Positions 19,083 through 27,880 of a DNA stretch of 54,889 nucleotides are shown piece after piece. How positions within the stretch are numbered: position 1 is the stretch's first letter; each line of letters starts with the position of its first letter. The notes under the pieces were generated by a model. The model made no database searches. It saw only the letters and a program-made list of their open reading frames with translations, and was not told the DNA's origin. Source of the DNA: Nocardiopsis trehalosi NBRC 14201 (GTDB taxonomy: Bacteria > Actinomycetota > Actinomycetes > Streptosporangiales > Streptosporangiaceae); assembly GCF_001552555.1 (NCBI RefSeq), contig NZ_BCRK01000018.1:1-54889 (forward strand), in the 5' to 3' direction. A program made the translations under genes and the position numbers.

Positions 19083-19709
19083 TCAGCCGGTGACCGGGTA
19101 CTCCCGGGCGATCTCGACGTCGTTCTCGCGCTCGAACTCGGCGACCAGGGCGTCGGCCTCGGCCTGGGTGTCGGCGCGCTCCAGGTCCTCGGCGGTGGCC
19201 GCGAGCTCCTCGACCTTGCGCTCGGTGCCGTCGCGCTCCAGCGCCTCGGCGGTGGTGGCGCTCGACGCGCCGAACTGGCGGACGGCGGTGTAGTACAGGT
19301 CGGCGGCGCCGTTGCACAGCCAGTTGCCGCCGCACTCTCCGTACATGTCGTCGCGGAAGTTGTCGTCGATGGAGAGCCGCGCGGCCTCGGTGAACCGCGA
19401 CTGGAGCTTGTAGTTGCGGTAGCCGAAGTCGTGCCGCTTGCAGCTGGGGTCGAAGTCGAACCCGAGCGGCTGGTCGGGCGACCAGCTGCAGGAGTCGCTG
19501 CTCCAGTCGAGCTGGTCGGCGTTGGGCGCGGCGTCGCGGGTGGAGATGAACCGCGACAGCGAGTAGTCGTAGAGGTACTGGTCGGTGACGCGCCGCAGCT
19601 CCTCGGGGGTGAGCGCGGCGTTGGCCACGCCGGCCCCGGTGAGGGAGATGAGGGCGGCCGCGGCGACGGCGATGGCGGACCGTCCGATACGTCGAGCGGG
19701 GAAACGCAT
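19083..19709 (-). CDS. Secreted prokaryotic phospholipase A2
   Basis: This 208-residue protein has a signal peptide ending near GAGVANA-AL. The mature part has the bacterial PLA2 core: a calcium-loop-like DSCSWSPDQPLGFDF, the catalytic His-Asp pair in CKRHDFGY, and SIDDNFRDDMYGEC with a further acidic residue and paired cysteines. It would hydrolyse the sn-2 ester of phospholipids outside the cell, as in the Streptomyces violaceoruber enzyme. The C-terminal 40 residues are an extra charged helix. The start has AAGGAA 9 nt upstream. Confidence 0.9.
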   Translation of the reverse strand: MRFPARRIGRSAIAVAAAALISLTGAGVANAALTPEELRRVTDQYLYDYSLSRFISTRDAAPNADQLDWSSDSCSWSPDQPLGFDFDPSCKRHDFGYRNYKLQSRFTEAARLSIDDNFRDDMYGECGGNWLCNGAADLYYTAVRQFGASSATTAEALERDGTERKVEELAATAEDLERADTQAEADALVAEFERENDVEIAREYPVTG

Positions 19710-19814
19710 GCGGGGGTGTTCCTTCCGTCCAGCGGGGTGTGACTCCTGAGTAATAAAGGAGGCGGCCCGGTGAAGGGAAGGCGGACGCGGCGAATGGCGG
19801 GTGATGTTCCTGTA

Positions 19815-19860
19815 GCCACCCGGATACGGTGCGGTCATGGCCGGGCCGTATCCGGGTGGC
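19815..19860 (-). terminator. Terminator of the LURP-one gene
   Basis: A perfect 15-bp inverted repeat (19815-19829 with 19846-19860), with a 16-nt loop, lies 6 bases beyond the LURP-one stop codon. Confidence 0.75.
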
Positions 19861-19866
19861 CGGGCG

Positions 19867-20439
19867 TCAGCGCCCCTGGAGGGCGTCGAGCGCGACGGAC
19901 ATGGCGATGACGAGGCGCCGGTCGACGTAGGGGCTGGGGATGTCGACGGTGTAGCGGTCGCGGAACCCCCACTTCTTGTCCACGCTGAACACGGTCTCGC
20001 CGTTGGCGGTGAAGTCAAAGTGGAAGGGGATGATCTGGGCGGCCTCGATGAACCGGCGGATGATCGCCAGCGCGGCGTTGCGCTCCTGGCCGACCATGGG
20101 CGGGTGGTTGGGCTGCTCCAGGTGCCAGGTGCTGCGCAGCAGGGACTGCTTGAAGTCCTTGCGGAACAGGCCGATGGGCTGGCCCGAGGCGTCGAAGATG
20201 TCGTAGGTGGCGCCCAGGTCGATGGCCTGGCGGGCCTTGAAGCCGAGCACCGGGTACTGCTTGGTGTCGTCGGTGTAGAGGGTGACCTGCTCCTTGAAGG
20301 CCAGGCGCTTCTGCTGCGCGAAGGCGAGCAGTTCCCCCTCGCTGCCGTCCGGCTGGACCGCGCGCACCTCGTACTGGTTGACCATCATCCGGACCCGCTG
20401 GCGGACGGAGAGCCGGGTGAGCGACTGGAGCTGGTTCAT
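19867..20439 (-). CDS. LURP-one-related (YxjI-type) protein
   Basis: This 190-residue cytoplasmic protein belongs to the Tubby-like LURP-one family: FAQQKRLAFKEQVTLYTDD, VLGFKARQAIDLGATYDI and VFSVDKKWGFRDRYTVDI are typical strands. The bacterial function is unknown; phospholipid-scramblase-like folds have been suggested. The start has GAAGG 9 nt upstream. Confidence 0.85.
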   Translation of the reverse strand: MNQLQSLTRLSVRQRVRMMVNQYEVRAVQPDGSEGELLAFAQQKRLAFKEQVTLYTDDTKQYPVLGFKARQAIDLGATYDIFDASGQPIGLFRKDFKQSLLRSTWHLEQPNHPPMVGQERNAALAIIRRFIEAAQIIPFHFDFTANGETVFSVDKKWGFRDRYTVDIPSPYVDRRLVIAMSVALDALQGR

Positions 20440-20605
20440 CGGTGTGGACCTTCTGTGGTGGGACGGGGAGGTGGGGGGTCGGCGGGGGCACGGACCGCCG
20501 ACCAGTACAGACGCCACCGGTACCGCACCGGTTCCCGGCGCCGTGGTCACGCTTCGGCGACGGCCGGCACCGGCGCCCGGCGGTCGGGATGGTAGAAGTC
20601 GGGCT

Positions 20606-20923
20606 GTGAGCATACCGACGATGCAGCATCTGCTGGCCGACTTCGCCGACCGGCGCGACTGGGGCCGCTTCCACACCCCGAAGAACCTGGCCATGGCCCT
20701 GGCGGGCGAGGCCGGGGAGTTGGCGGCGGAGTTCCAGTGGCTCGACCCGGAGGAGTCGGCGCGGGTGATGGCCGACCCCGCGAAGGCCGCCGCGGTCCGC
20801 CTGGAGATGGCCGACGTGCTGAGCTACCTGCTGCGCCTGGCCGACGTGCTCGACGTCGACCTGGAGGCGGCGCTGCGCGAGAAGGTCGCGATCAACGAGA
20901 CCCGGTTCCCCGCTGACGGGTGA
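20606..20923 (+). CDS. MazG-like nucleotide pyrophosphohydrolase
   Basis: This 105-residue all-alpha NTP pyrophosphatase is of the RS21-C6/dCTPase type. The EAGEL...EFQW...EMADVLSYLLRLAD pattern gives the ExxE and ExxD metal ligands. It would hydrolyse non-canonical or excess (d)NTPs. The GTG start has only a weak AGAAG upstream. It is convergent with the pucR gene at 20945, with a 21-bp gap. Confidence 0.88.
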   Translation: MSIPTMQHLLADFADRRDWGRFHTPKNLAMALAGEAGELAAEFQWLDPEESARVMADPAKAAAVRLEMADVLSYLLRLADVLDVDLEAALREKVAINETRFPADG

Positions 20924-20944
20924 CCGGCACGGCGCCGGCGGTGC

Positions 20945-22405
20945 TCAGGGGTCGAGGGTGCGCAGGGCCAGCCAGAGCTCGGCCCGGTAGTCGGGGTCGT
21001 CGAGGTCGCCCGGCAGCAGCTCGCGGATGCGGGTGATCCGGTAGCGCAGGGTGTGCCGGTGCACGCCCAGCGCCTCGGCCGCGGCGTCCCAGCGGCCCGC
21101 GGCGGCCAGGTAGGCGCGCAGCGACGCGGTGAGGTCGTCGCCCGACCGGTGCCCGGTGAGCGGGGCGAGCAGGTCGCGGGCGAGCCGGGCGCCGTCGGGG
21201 GTGTCGACCAGGCCGAGGAAGCCGCCGGGCAGGTCGGCCGCCCGCACCAGCGGCGCGCCGCCCCGCACGGCGGCGTCGAGCGCGCGCAGCGCCTGGGCGC
21301 GGGCGGCGGGCAGCGCGGCGTAGGTCCCGGGGTCGGCGGCGCCGACCGGCGCGCCGGTGACCCGGGCCAGGACCGCGCCGGGGTCGGCGGCGGCCGGGCC
21401 GAGCACGGCCGCGCGGCCGTCGAGGTCGGCGGTGAGGCAGGGGTCGAGGTCGGGGTCGTGCGGCGGCCCCCCGGCGGGGGCCGCGGCGACGGCCAGGACG
21501 ACGGGTTCGGGCGGCAGGGTCGCGCGCAGCGGGGCCGCCGCCGGCCGGCCGAGGTCGACGGCGCCGTCGAGGAGCGCGGCGAGCAGTCCGCCGCGCAGCC
21601 CGTCGGAGCGGCCGGGCGCGGTGCGCTCCAGCTCCAGGGACAGCAGCGAGATCGCGGCGTTGACGAGGGTGCGGTCGTCGGAGCCGAGCCGGTGCCCGGC
21701 GCCGACGGCCAGGACGCCGCGGGTGCGCCCGCCCGCGCCGAGCGGCTGCAGGGACGCCGCCGCGCCGTCCGCGCTCACCGAGGCTCCGACGCGGCGCTGG
21801 GACGCGCGCAGCCGGCGCACCTCGTCGGCGAGGGCGCCGGCGCGCGGCGCCGCGTCGGCGGGCGCGGCGTGCCGCAGCGCCCCGTCGGCGGAGAACAGCA
21901 GCGCCCAGCCGCCGAGTTCGGCGGCGAGCCGGTCGACCACCGGGCCGGCGCCGCTGAGCGCGGCCCGCGTGAGCCGCCGCTGGGCGGCGAACGCCCGGGT
22001 CAGCCCCTCGTACTCCTCGCGGGCGAGCAGCCGGGAGACCTCCTTGCCGACCGCGATGAACGGGGTGGCGCGGGGCACTTCGAGGAGCGGCAGGCCGGCC
22101 GCCTCGGCCGCGGCGACGAGCGGGTCGGGCACGTCGTCGTGGGCGACGCCGCTGCCGAACCCGAGGCCGGTGACGCCGCGCCGGACGAGCGCGCCGACGT
22201 AGTCGCGGACGGCGGCGGCGCCCTGGTCGGGACTCCACCGCATGCCGGTGGTGAGGACGAGTTCGCCGCCCTCCAGGTAGGGGGTGGGGTCGGTGAGCTC
22301 GCTGACGGCGACCCAGCGCACCGGCCGGTCGAGGGCGTCGTGGCCGGTGAGCAGGCGCAGGCGCAGGCGGGGCGTCCGCAGGACGGCACCGAGGCTGGGG
22401 GGCAC
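20945..22405 (-). CDS. PucR-family regulator beside gabT
   Basis: This 486-residue regulator has an N-terminal PucR sensor domain (VRWVAVSELTDPTPYLEGGELVLTTG), a GGDEF-like middle part, and a C-terminal helix-turn-helix (AAEALGVHRHTLRYRITRIREL). It is divergent from gabT with 138 bp between. In Corynebacterium glutamicum a PucR-type protein, GabR, controls the gabTDP operon, so the same role is inferred here. The GTG start has GGAGG 7 nt upstream. Confidence 0.9.
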   Translation of the reverse strand: MPPSLGAVLRTPRLRLRLLTGHDALDRPVRWVAVSELTDPTPYLEGGELVLTTGMRWSPDQGAAAVRDYVGALVRRGVTGLGFGSGVAHDDVPDPLVAAAEAAGLPLLEVPRATPFIAVGKEVSRLLAREEYEGLTRAFAAQRRLTRAALSGAGPVVDRLAAELGGWALLFSADGALRHAAPADAAPRAGALADEVRRLRASQRRVGASVSADGAAASLQPLGAGGRTRGVLAVGAGHRLGSDDRTLVNAAISLLSLELERTAPGRSDGLRGGLLAALLDGAVDLGRPAAAPLRATLPPEPVVLAVAAAPAGGPPHDPDLDPCLTADLDGRAAVLGPAAADPGAVLARVTGAPVGAADPGTYAALPAARAQALRALDAAVRGGAPLVRAADLPGGFLGLVDTPDGARLARDLLAPLTGHRSGDDLTASLRAYLAAAGRWDAAAEALGVHRHTLRYRITRIRELLPGDLDDPDYRAELWLALRTLDP

Positions 22406-22543
22406 GCGCCCGCCTCCTCTCCCCCACCGGAATGGCCAATGAACTGGTCCGATCTTATCCACGGCGGCGATGGGGGCGTGGTCCCCGCGCCCATAGGGTC
22501 GAGCCCGATCACCGTGCAGAGCGTGGAGAGGAAGGACAGGCCG

Positions 22544-23884
22544 ATGGCAACGACCGAGGTCCCGCAGGAGCGCCGGATCGTCACCGAGATCCCCGGACCG
22601 AAGTCGCGGGAGCTCCAGCGGCGCCGGCTCGCGGCCGTCGCCCAGGGCGTGGGCAGCACGCTCCCGGTCTACGTCCACCGCGCGGGCGGGGGCATCGTGG
22701 AGGACGTCGACGGCAACGCCCTGATCGACTTCGGCGCGGGCATCGCCGTGACCAACGTCGGCAACGCGGCACCGCGCGTGGTGGCCGCCGCCGCGGAGCA
22801 GCTCGGCCGCTTCACCCACACGTGCTTCATGGTCAACCCCTACGAGGGGTACGTGGAGGTGTGCGAGGCGCTGAACCGGATCACCCCCGGCGACCACGAG
22901 AAGCGCTCGATCCTGCTGAACAGCGGCGCGGAGGCCGTGGAGAACGCGGTCAAGATCGCGCGCAGCGCCACCGGGCGCTCGGCGGTCGTGGTGTTCGACC
23001 ACGCCTACCACGGCCGGACCAACCTGACGATGGCCCTGACGGCGAAGAACATGCCGTACAAGCAGGGGTTCGGCCCGTTCGCCGGCGAGGTCTACCGGAT
23101 GCCGATGGCGTACCCGTTCCGCTGGCCGACCGGCCCCGAGAACTGCGGTCCCGAGGCGGCCGCCCAGGTCGTGGAGCAGGTCACCAAGCAGATCGGCGCG
23201 CACAACGTCGCGGCGTTCGTGATCGAGCCGATCCAGGGCGAGGGCGGGTTCATCGAGCCGGGCGCCGGGTTCCTGCCGGCGATCGCGGAGTTCTGCCGCG
23301 AGAACGGCATCGTGTTCGTCGCCGACGAGGTGCAGACCGGGTTCGCCCGCACGGGCGACATGTTCGCGTGCGAGCACGAGGGCGTGGTGCCGGACCTGAT
23401 CACGACGGCCAAGGGCATCGCGGGCGGCCTGCCGCTGGCGGCCGTCACCGGCCGGGCCGAGCTGATGGACGCGGTGCACGCGGGCGGCCTGGGCGGCACC
23501 TACGGGGGCAACCCGGCGGCGTGCGCGGCGGCGCTCGCCGCGCTGGAGGCCATCGAGGAGGACCGCCTGGTCGAGCGGGCGCGCGAGATCGGCGCCACGC
23601 TGCTGTCCCGGTTGCGCGCCCTGGCCGCCGAGTACGACGTCATCGGGGACGTGCGCGGCCGCGGGGCGATGGTGGCGGTGGAGCTGGTGGCGGGCGGCGG
23701 CGACCGCACGCCCAACACCGAGGCGCTGGCCGAGGTGGTCCGCCACTGCCACGCGCAGGGCCTGGTGCTGCTCACCGCGGGCACCTACGGCAACGTGATC
23801 CGGCTGCTGCCGCCGCTGGTGATCGGGGACGACCTGCTCGACGAGGGGCTGCGCATCCTGGAGGAGGCGTTCGCCCGGCTCTAG
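22544..23884 (+). CDS. gabT: 4-aminobutyrate aminotransferase
   Basis: This 446-residue class-III PLP aminotransferase would convert GABA and 2-oxoglutarate to succinate semialdehyde and glutamate. Conserved blocks: LLNSGAEAVENAVKIAR, VFDHAYHGRTNLTMALT, EPIQGEGGFIEP, FVADEVQTGFARTG, and TTAKGIAGGLPLAA with the PLP lysine. The start has AGGAAGG 8 nt upstream. No gabD or GABA permease follows; the next plus-strand gene is a small unrelated one. Confidence 0.92.
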   Translation: MATTEVPQERRIVTEIPGPKSRELQRRRLAAVAQGVGSTLPVYVHRAGGGIVEDVDGNALIDFGAGIAVTNVGNAAPRVVAAAAEQLGRFTHTCFMVNPYEGYVEVCEALNRITPGDHEKRSILLNSGAEAVENAVKIARSATGRSAVVVFDHAYHGRTNLTMALTAKNMPYKQGFGPFAGEVYRMPMAYPFRWPTGPENCGPEAAAQVVEQVTKQIGAHNVAAFVIEPIQGEGGFIEPGAGFLPAIAEFCRENGIVFVADEVQTGFARTGDMFACEHEGVVPDLITTAKGIAGGLPLAAVTGRAELMDAVHAGGLGGTYGGNPAACAAALAALEAIEEDRLVERAREIGATLLSRLRALAAEYDVIGDVRGRGAMVAVELVAGGGDRTPNTEALAEVVRHCHAQGLVLLTAGTYGNVIRLLPPLVIGDDLLDEGLRILEEAFARL

Positions 23885-24230
23885 GCGGGTGGACGCGTGC
23901 GCGGCCGGCGGGGGGCTCCCCGTCGGCCGCGCGGCGTTTGGGGCCGGGTTCGGCGTGTCGGCGCCGATATCCCCCGTTGCGTGGACCGAAGCCCCGCACC
24001 GGCGGGGGTGTACCGCATCACCCGCCGAACCGACAAAAGCGACATGTCACCTAACTCGCCACGGAAACAGCGGACATATTCCCATTGGCGCTACTGAGAG
24101 TTATTCTATCTAAGCTCACAGTCACAAAAATCGGCCTGACCTATTCCCGAGCCAGACTCACTCTGGTTGAATAAGAGTCGATCACTATAGGCCCGCCAGA
24201 CTGTCCTAAACCACGGGGGGAGCAGGGACG
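23885..24230. other. Intergenic region with an AT-rich island
   Basis: No gene is seen here. Positions about 24025-24215 are markedly AT-richer than anything nearby (runs such as ACAAAAATC, GGTTGAATAAGAG, GTTATTCTATCTAAG). A weak promoter candidate on the plus strand is TTGGCG (24085-24090) and TATCTA (24107-24112) with 16 bp between. It precedes the small zinc-ribbon-like gene. Confidence 0.5.
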
Positions 24231-24491
24231 TTGAGCGGTCTGAGCATGATGTGCGCCTCCGGCGCAGCCAATGCGGACGCAGATGACGGATACCTCTACG
24301 ATTCAGGGTCACTCAGTACCGCGCAGATCATGGGGGACGCCTGCGCGGTCTGCCACGTGAAGTGGCCGCGGCCCCGCCACCCGATCGGCCTGCTGGCCGA
24401 CGGCGGCGAGGTCTACGGGTGCGACGACTGCGCGGGTATCGCCGCGTCGCACGCGGCCCGCACGCTGGAGCACGCGCTCGTGGCGCACTGA
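24231..24491 (+). CDS. Small zinc-ribbon-like protein
   Basis: This 86-residue protein has C38-x2-C41 and C64-x2-C67, spaced 22 residues apart and likely to bind zinc, in the core CAVCHVKWPRPRHP...VYGCDDC. A TTG start at 24231 is chosen since GGGGGGAG lies 8 nt upstream; ATG 24246 and ATG 24330 are alternatives. The first 34 residues are polar and may be untranslated if the last start is used. Family unknown to me. It stands alone between an AT-rich leader and a terminator. Confidence 0.65.
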   Translation: MSGLSMMCASGAANADADDGYLYDSGSLSTAQIMGDACAVCHVKWPRPRHPIGLLADGGEVYGCDDCAGIAASHAARTLEHALVAH

Positions 24492-24538
24492 CCACAGGCG
24501 TGCGCCGGTTCGGCGGCACACCCGCCGGCGGCGGAGAG

Positions 24539-24577
24539 GGCGCTCCGGGTCCAGGGGGAGAGAGGACCCGGAGCGCC
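24539..24577. terminator. Bidirectional terminator
   Basis: A 14-bp perfect stem (24539-24552 with 24564-24577), with an 11-nt purine-rich loop, lies between the small zinc-ribbon gene and the converging mmsA gene. It can serve both strands. Confidence 0.75.
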
Positions 24578-24757
24578 TTCGTGACGCACCCGCTTCCGTG
24601 GGGGGAGGAGGGGAATTGAGCGCGTCGTCCAGCATGGTCCACGACGCCCGCGCGGCGCGGCCTCGCGGCCCCGCCGTGGGCGAGCGGCACCCACGATACT
24701 CCTTGTAGCCGCCGCCCGACCGGCAGTAGCGCAGATCCGCCCCTCCCGCGCCCGCGG

Positions 24758-26293
24758 TCAGCCGTTCACGGGGAACCCCAGGTCGACGCCGCCGGCCCGC
24801 ACCGCCCCGGCGCGCCGGTCGACGGCCGCCCCCCGCGGGTCGGGCCAGCGCGCGGTGACCGCCTTGGTGCGCGTGTAGAAGTGCACGCCCTCGGTGCCGT
24901 GCACGTGGGAGTCGCCGAACAGCGACTGCTTCCACCCGCCGAACGAGTAGTAGGCCATGGGCACCGGGATCGGCACGTTGACGCCCACCATGCCCGCCTC
25001 CACCTCGTTGCGGAAGCGGCGCGCGGCGGCGCCGTCGCCGGTGAACACCGCCGCCCCATTGCCGTAGGGGTTGGCGTTGATCAGCTCCAGGCCCGCGTCG
25101 AAGCCGGGGACGCGCAGCAGGCCGAGCACCGGTCCGAAGATCTCGTCGCGGTAGCACGCCATGGCGGGGGTGACCCGGTCGAGCACGGACGGCCCGAGCC
25201 AGAAGCCGCCGGGCGCGCCGTCCGGAACGGGGTGGTCGCGGCCGTCCACGGCGAGCACCGCCCCCTCGCGCACCCCGGAGTCGAGGTACCCGGCCACCCG
25301 GTCGCGGTGCTCGCGGGTCACGAGCGGGCCCATCTCGCTGCGGTCGTCGTCGCCCGGGCCGACGCGCAGCCGCGCCACGCGCGCCCGGATGCGCTCGACC
25401 AGGTCGTCGGCGACCGAGTCGACCGCCACGACGGCCGAGACCGCCATGCACCGCTCCCCCGCCGAGCCGAACCCGGCCGAGACCGCGGCGTCGGCGGCGA
25501 GGTCGAGGTCGGCGTCGGGCAGCACGAGCATGTGGTTCTTGGCCCCGCCGAGCGCCTGCACCCGCTTGCCGGCGGCCGCGGCGGCGGCGTAGACCCGGCG
25601 GGCGATCGGGGTGGAGCCGACGAAGCTGACCGCGCGCACCCGGTCGTCGGCGAGCAGAGCGTCGACGGCGGCGCGGTCGCCGTGCAGGACGTTGAACACG
25701 CCGTCGGGCAGGCCGGCCTCGGCCCACAGCTCGGCGATGCGGACCGACGCCGAGGGGTCCTTCTCGCTGGGTTTGAGCACGAACGTGTTGCCGCAGGCGA
25801 TCGCCACCGGGAACATCCACATCGGCACCATCGCCGGGAAGTTGAACGGGGTGATCCCGGCGACCGCGCCCAGCGGCTGGAGCACCGAGTAGGCGTCGAC
25901 CCCCGAGGAGACGTTCTCCGAGAACCCGCCCTTGAGCAGGTGCGGGATGCCGCAGGCGAACTCCACGACCTCCAGCCCGCGCGCCACCTCGCCCGCCGCG
26001 TCGGCGACGACCTTGCCGTGCTCGGCGCTGATCAGCCGGGCCAGTTCCCCGCTGTGGGCGTGCACGAGTTCGCGGAACCGGAACAGCACCGCCGCCCGCC
26101 GCGACAGCGAGGTGTCGCGCCAGGCGGGGAACGCGGCGTGCGCGGCGGCCACGGCGGCCGCCGCCTCCTCGGGGCCGGCGAGGTCGACGGTGCCGGTGAC
26201 CCGGCCGGTGGCGGGGTCGTGGATGTCGCCGCGGCGGTCGGCGGCGCCGGGGTGGGGCCGGCCGCCGATCCAGTGGGTGACGTGCGTGCTCAT
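24758..26293 (-). CDS. mmsA: CoA-acylating methylmalonate-semialdehyde dehydrogenase
   Basis: This 511-residue aldehyde dehydrogenase would oxidise malonate or methylmalonate semialdehyde to acetyl- or propionyl-CoA with NAD+ and CoA. Family marks are GITPFNFPAMVPMWMFP, QALGGAKNHMLVLPDAD and the catalytic Cys in GSAGERCMAVS. The ATG at 26293 is preferred because GAGGA lies 5 nt upstream; GTG 26305 is the alternative. It follows the class-III aminotransferase with a 49-bp gap and is likely co-transcribed, giving a two-step path from beta-alanine or 3-aminoisobutyrate to acyl-CoA. Confidence 0.93.
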   Translation of the reverse strand: MSTHVTHWIGGRPHPGAADRRGDIHDPATGRVTGTVDLAGPEEAAAAVAAAHAAFPAWRDTSLSRRAAVLFRFRELVHAHSGELARLISAEHGKVVADAAGEVARGLEVVEFACGIPHLLKGGFSENVSSGVDAYSVLQPLGAVAGITPFNFPAMVPMWMFPVAIACGNTFVLKPSEKDPSASVRIAELWAEAGLPDGVFNVLHGDRAAVDALLADDRVRAVSFVGSTPIARRVYAAAAAAGKRVQALGGAKNHMLVLPDADLDLAADAAVSAGFGSAGERCMAVSAVVAVDSVADDLVERIRARVARLRVGPGDDDRSEMGPLVTREHRDRVAGYLDSGVREGAVLAVDGRDHPVPDGAPGGFWLGPSVLDRVTPAMACYRDEIFGPVLGLLRVPGFDAGLELINANPYGNGAAVFTGDGAAARRFRNEVEAGMVGVNVPIPVPMAYYSFGGWKQSLFGDSHVHGTEGVHFYTRTKAVTARWPDPRGAAVDRRAGAVRAGGVDLGFPVNG

Positions 26294-26342
26294 GGAGGTC
26301 CTCACTCGCGGGGGGCGGCGGGCGCCGCCGGGCGGACGGGGG

Positions 26343-27638
26343 TCAGGCGGTCGCGGCGGCGTCGACCTCCGTGACCGCGTCGACGAGGATGTCGCGCCCC
26401 TCGCGGGCGTCGGCCCCGGTCACGACCATGGGCGGCGCCATGCGCAGGACGTTGCCGCGCAGCCCGCCCTTGCCGATGAGCAGGCCGCGGCGGCGGGCGG
26501 CCTCCTGGACGGCGGCGGCGAGCGCCGGGGAGGGGGCGCCGGTGGCCGGGTCGGCCATCTCGACGGCGAACATCAGGCCGGTGCCGCGGACGGCGGCGAC
26601 GCTGGGCAGCGCGGTCAGCGGGCGCAGGCCGTCGAGGACGACGGGGCCCAGCGCGGCGGCGTTGGCCTGGAGGTCGTGGTCGAGGACGTAGTCGAGGGTG
26701 GCGTTGGCGGCCGCCATGGCGACGGGGTTGCCGCCGAAGGTGGACACGCCGTTGGCGGTGAGGCCGTCCATCAGGTCGCCGCGGGCGACGACCCCGCCCA
26801 CCGCGAACCCGTTGCCCAGGCCCTTGGCGAAGGTGATGGCGTCGGGGACGACCCCGTGGGCGCCGATCCCCCAGAACGACGCGCCGGTGCGGCCCCACCC
26901 GGTCTGCACCTCGTCGGCGATGAACAGGATGCCCTCCTCGTCCAGCACCTCCTTGTACGCGGCGAGCAGGCCGGGCGGCGGGGTGGCGAACCCGCCGACG
27001 CCCTGGACGGGCTCGGCGATGAGGCAGGCGAGGTCGGGGGCCGCCGCGGTGGCGAGGACGTCGCGCAGGTCGGCGACGCACGCCTCGATGTAGGCGGCGT
27101 CGTCCATGGCGCGGAAGGCGGGGGCGTCGCGGTCGGTGCCGTGCAGGTAGTGCACGTTGAGCGGCGACAGCGAGGAGTTCTTCCAGGAGCGGTTGCCGGT
27201 GACGGCGATGGTGCCGAAGGAGCGGCCGTGGTAGCTGTTGCGCAGCGCGAGCACCTGGTCGGAGCCGCGGGCGCGGGTGGCCAGCAGCAGGGCGGTCTCG
27301 TTGGCCTCGGTGCCGGAGTTGGTGAAGAAGACCTTGGCGTCGGGGATGCCGGAGAGGCGGGCGATCTTCTCGGCGAGTTCGACCTGCCCGCGCAGCAGGT
27401 ACAGGGTCGAGGTGTGCACCACCCCGGTGGCGAGCTGGCGTTCGACGGCCTCGCGGACCTCGGCCACGTCGTAGCCGAGCATGTTGGTGACGATGCCGGC
27501 GAAGAAGTCGAGGTAGGTGCGGCCGTCGGCGCCGGTGACGCGGACGCCCTTGCCCCCGGTGATCTCCAGGGGCTCGTCGTAGTAGAGGGACAGCCACGAG
27601 GGCATGACAGCGCGGTGGCGGGCGAGGAGTTCCGACAT
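26343..27638 (-). CDS. Class-III aminotransferase for beta-alanine/3-aminoisobutyrate
   Basis: This 431-residue PLP enzyme has FFTNSGTEANETALLLATR, LRNSYHGRSFGTIAVTG, EPVQGVGGFATPP, FIADEVQTGWGRTG and the PLP lysine in TFAKGLGNGFAVGG. It resembles the AGXT2 / 3-aminoisobutyrate-pyruvate aminotransferase branch more than GabT. Linkage to mmsA supports beta-alanine or 3-aminoisobutyrate as amino donor. The ribosome site is weak; ATG 27638 fits where homology begins. It is divergent from a PucR regulator. Confidence 0.88.
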   Translation of the reverse strand: MSELLARHRAVMPSWLSLYYDEPLEITGGKGVRVTGADGRTYLDFFAGIVTNMLGYDVAEVREAVERQLATGVVHTSTLYLLRGQVELAEKIARLSGIPDAKVFFTNSGTEANETALLLATRARGSDQVLALRNSYHGRSFGTIAVTGNRSWKNSSLSPLNVHYLHGTDRDAPAFRAMDDAAYIEACVADLRDVLATAAAPDLACLIAEPVQGVGGFATPPPGLLAAYKEVLDEEGILFIADEVQTGWGRTGASFWGIGAHGVVPDAITFAKGLGNGFAVGGVVARGDLMDGLTANGVSTFGGNPVAMAAANATLDYVLDHDLQANAAALGPVVLDGLRPLTALPSVAAVRGTGLMFAVEMADPATGAPSPALAAAVQEAARRRGLLIGKGGLRGNVLRMAPPMVVTGADAREGRDILVDAVTEVDAAATA

Positions 27639-27704
27639 GGCTTCAGTGTCGTGGCGCGGGCCGCCGACCGCCAGCGTCACACTGTCGATGACCGCATACG
27701 GGTG

Positions 27705-27719
27705 TTGACAGAGTGTCAA
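27705..27719. promoter_or_regulatory. Inverted repeat, possible PucR operator over the aminotransferase promoter
   Basis: TTGACAGAGTGTCAA is a perfect inverted repeat with a 3-bp centre. Its minus-strand half is a consensus -35 (TTGACA, 27719-27714) with a possible TATGCG -10 at 27698-27693, spaced 15 bp, for the aminotransferase-mmsA unit. Regulation by the adjacent PucR protein is inferred. Confidence 0.5.
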
Positions 27720-27868
27720 TGGGGGCGGTCCGGACGAGCGCGCCGAGGCCCACGCCCGGCCCGCGCCGCGGCGTCGCAGCAGGGTCCCGGGGCGACCGGC
27801 GGCGCGCTCCCGGGGAGCCGCCCCAGCACTCTGTAAAGATCCGCCCCGGACGGCGCGGGCGCCCGCCC

Positions 27869-27874
27869 TACACT
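27869..27874 (+). promoter_or_regulatory. -10 element of a leaderless pucR transcript
   Basis: TACACT ends 6 nt before the GTG start at 27881, so transcription would begin at or next to the start codon. No purine-rich ribosome site precedes the gene (CGCCCGCCCTACACTGGTCC). This fits a leaderless mRNA, common in actinobacteria. Confidence 0.6.
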
Positions 27875-27880
27875 GGTCCC

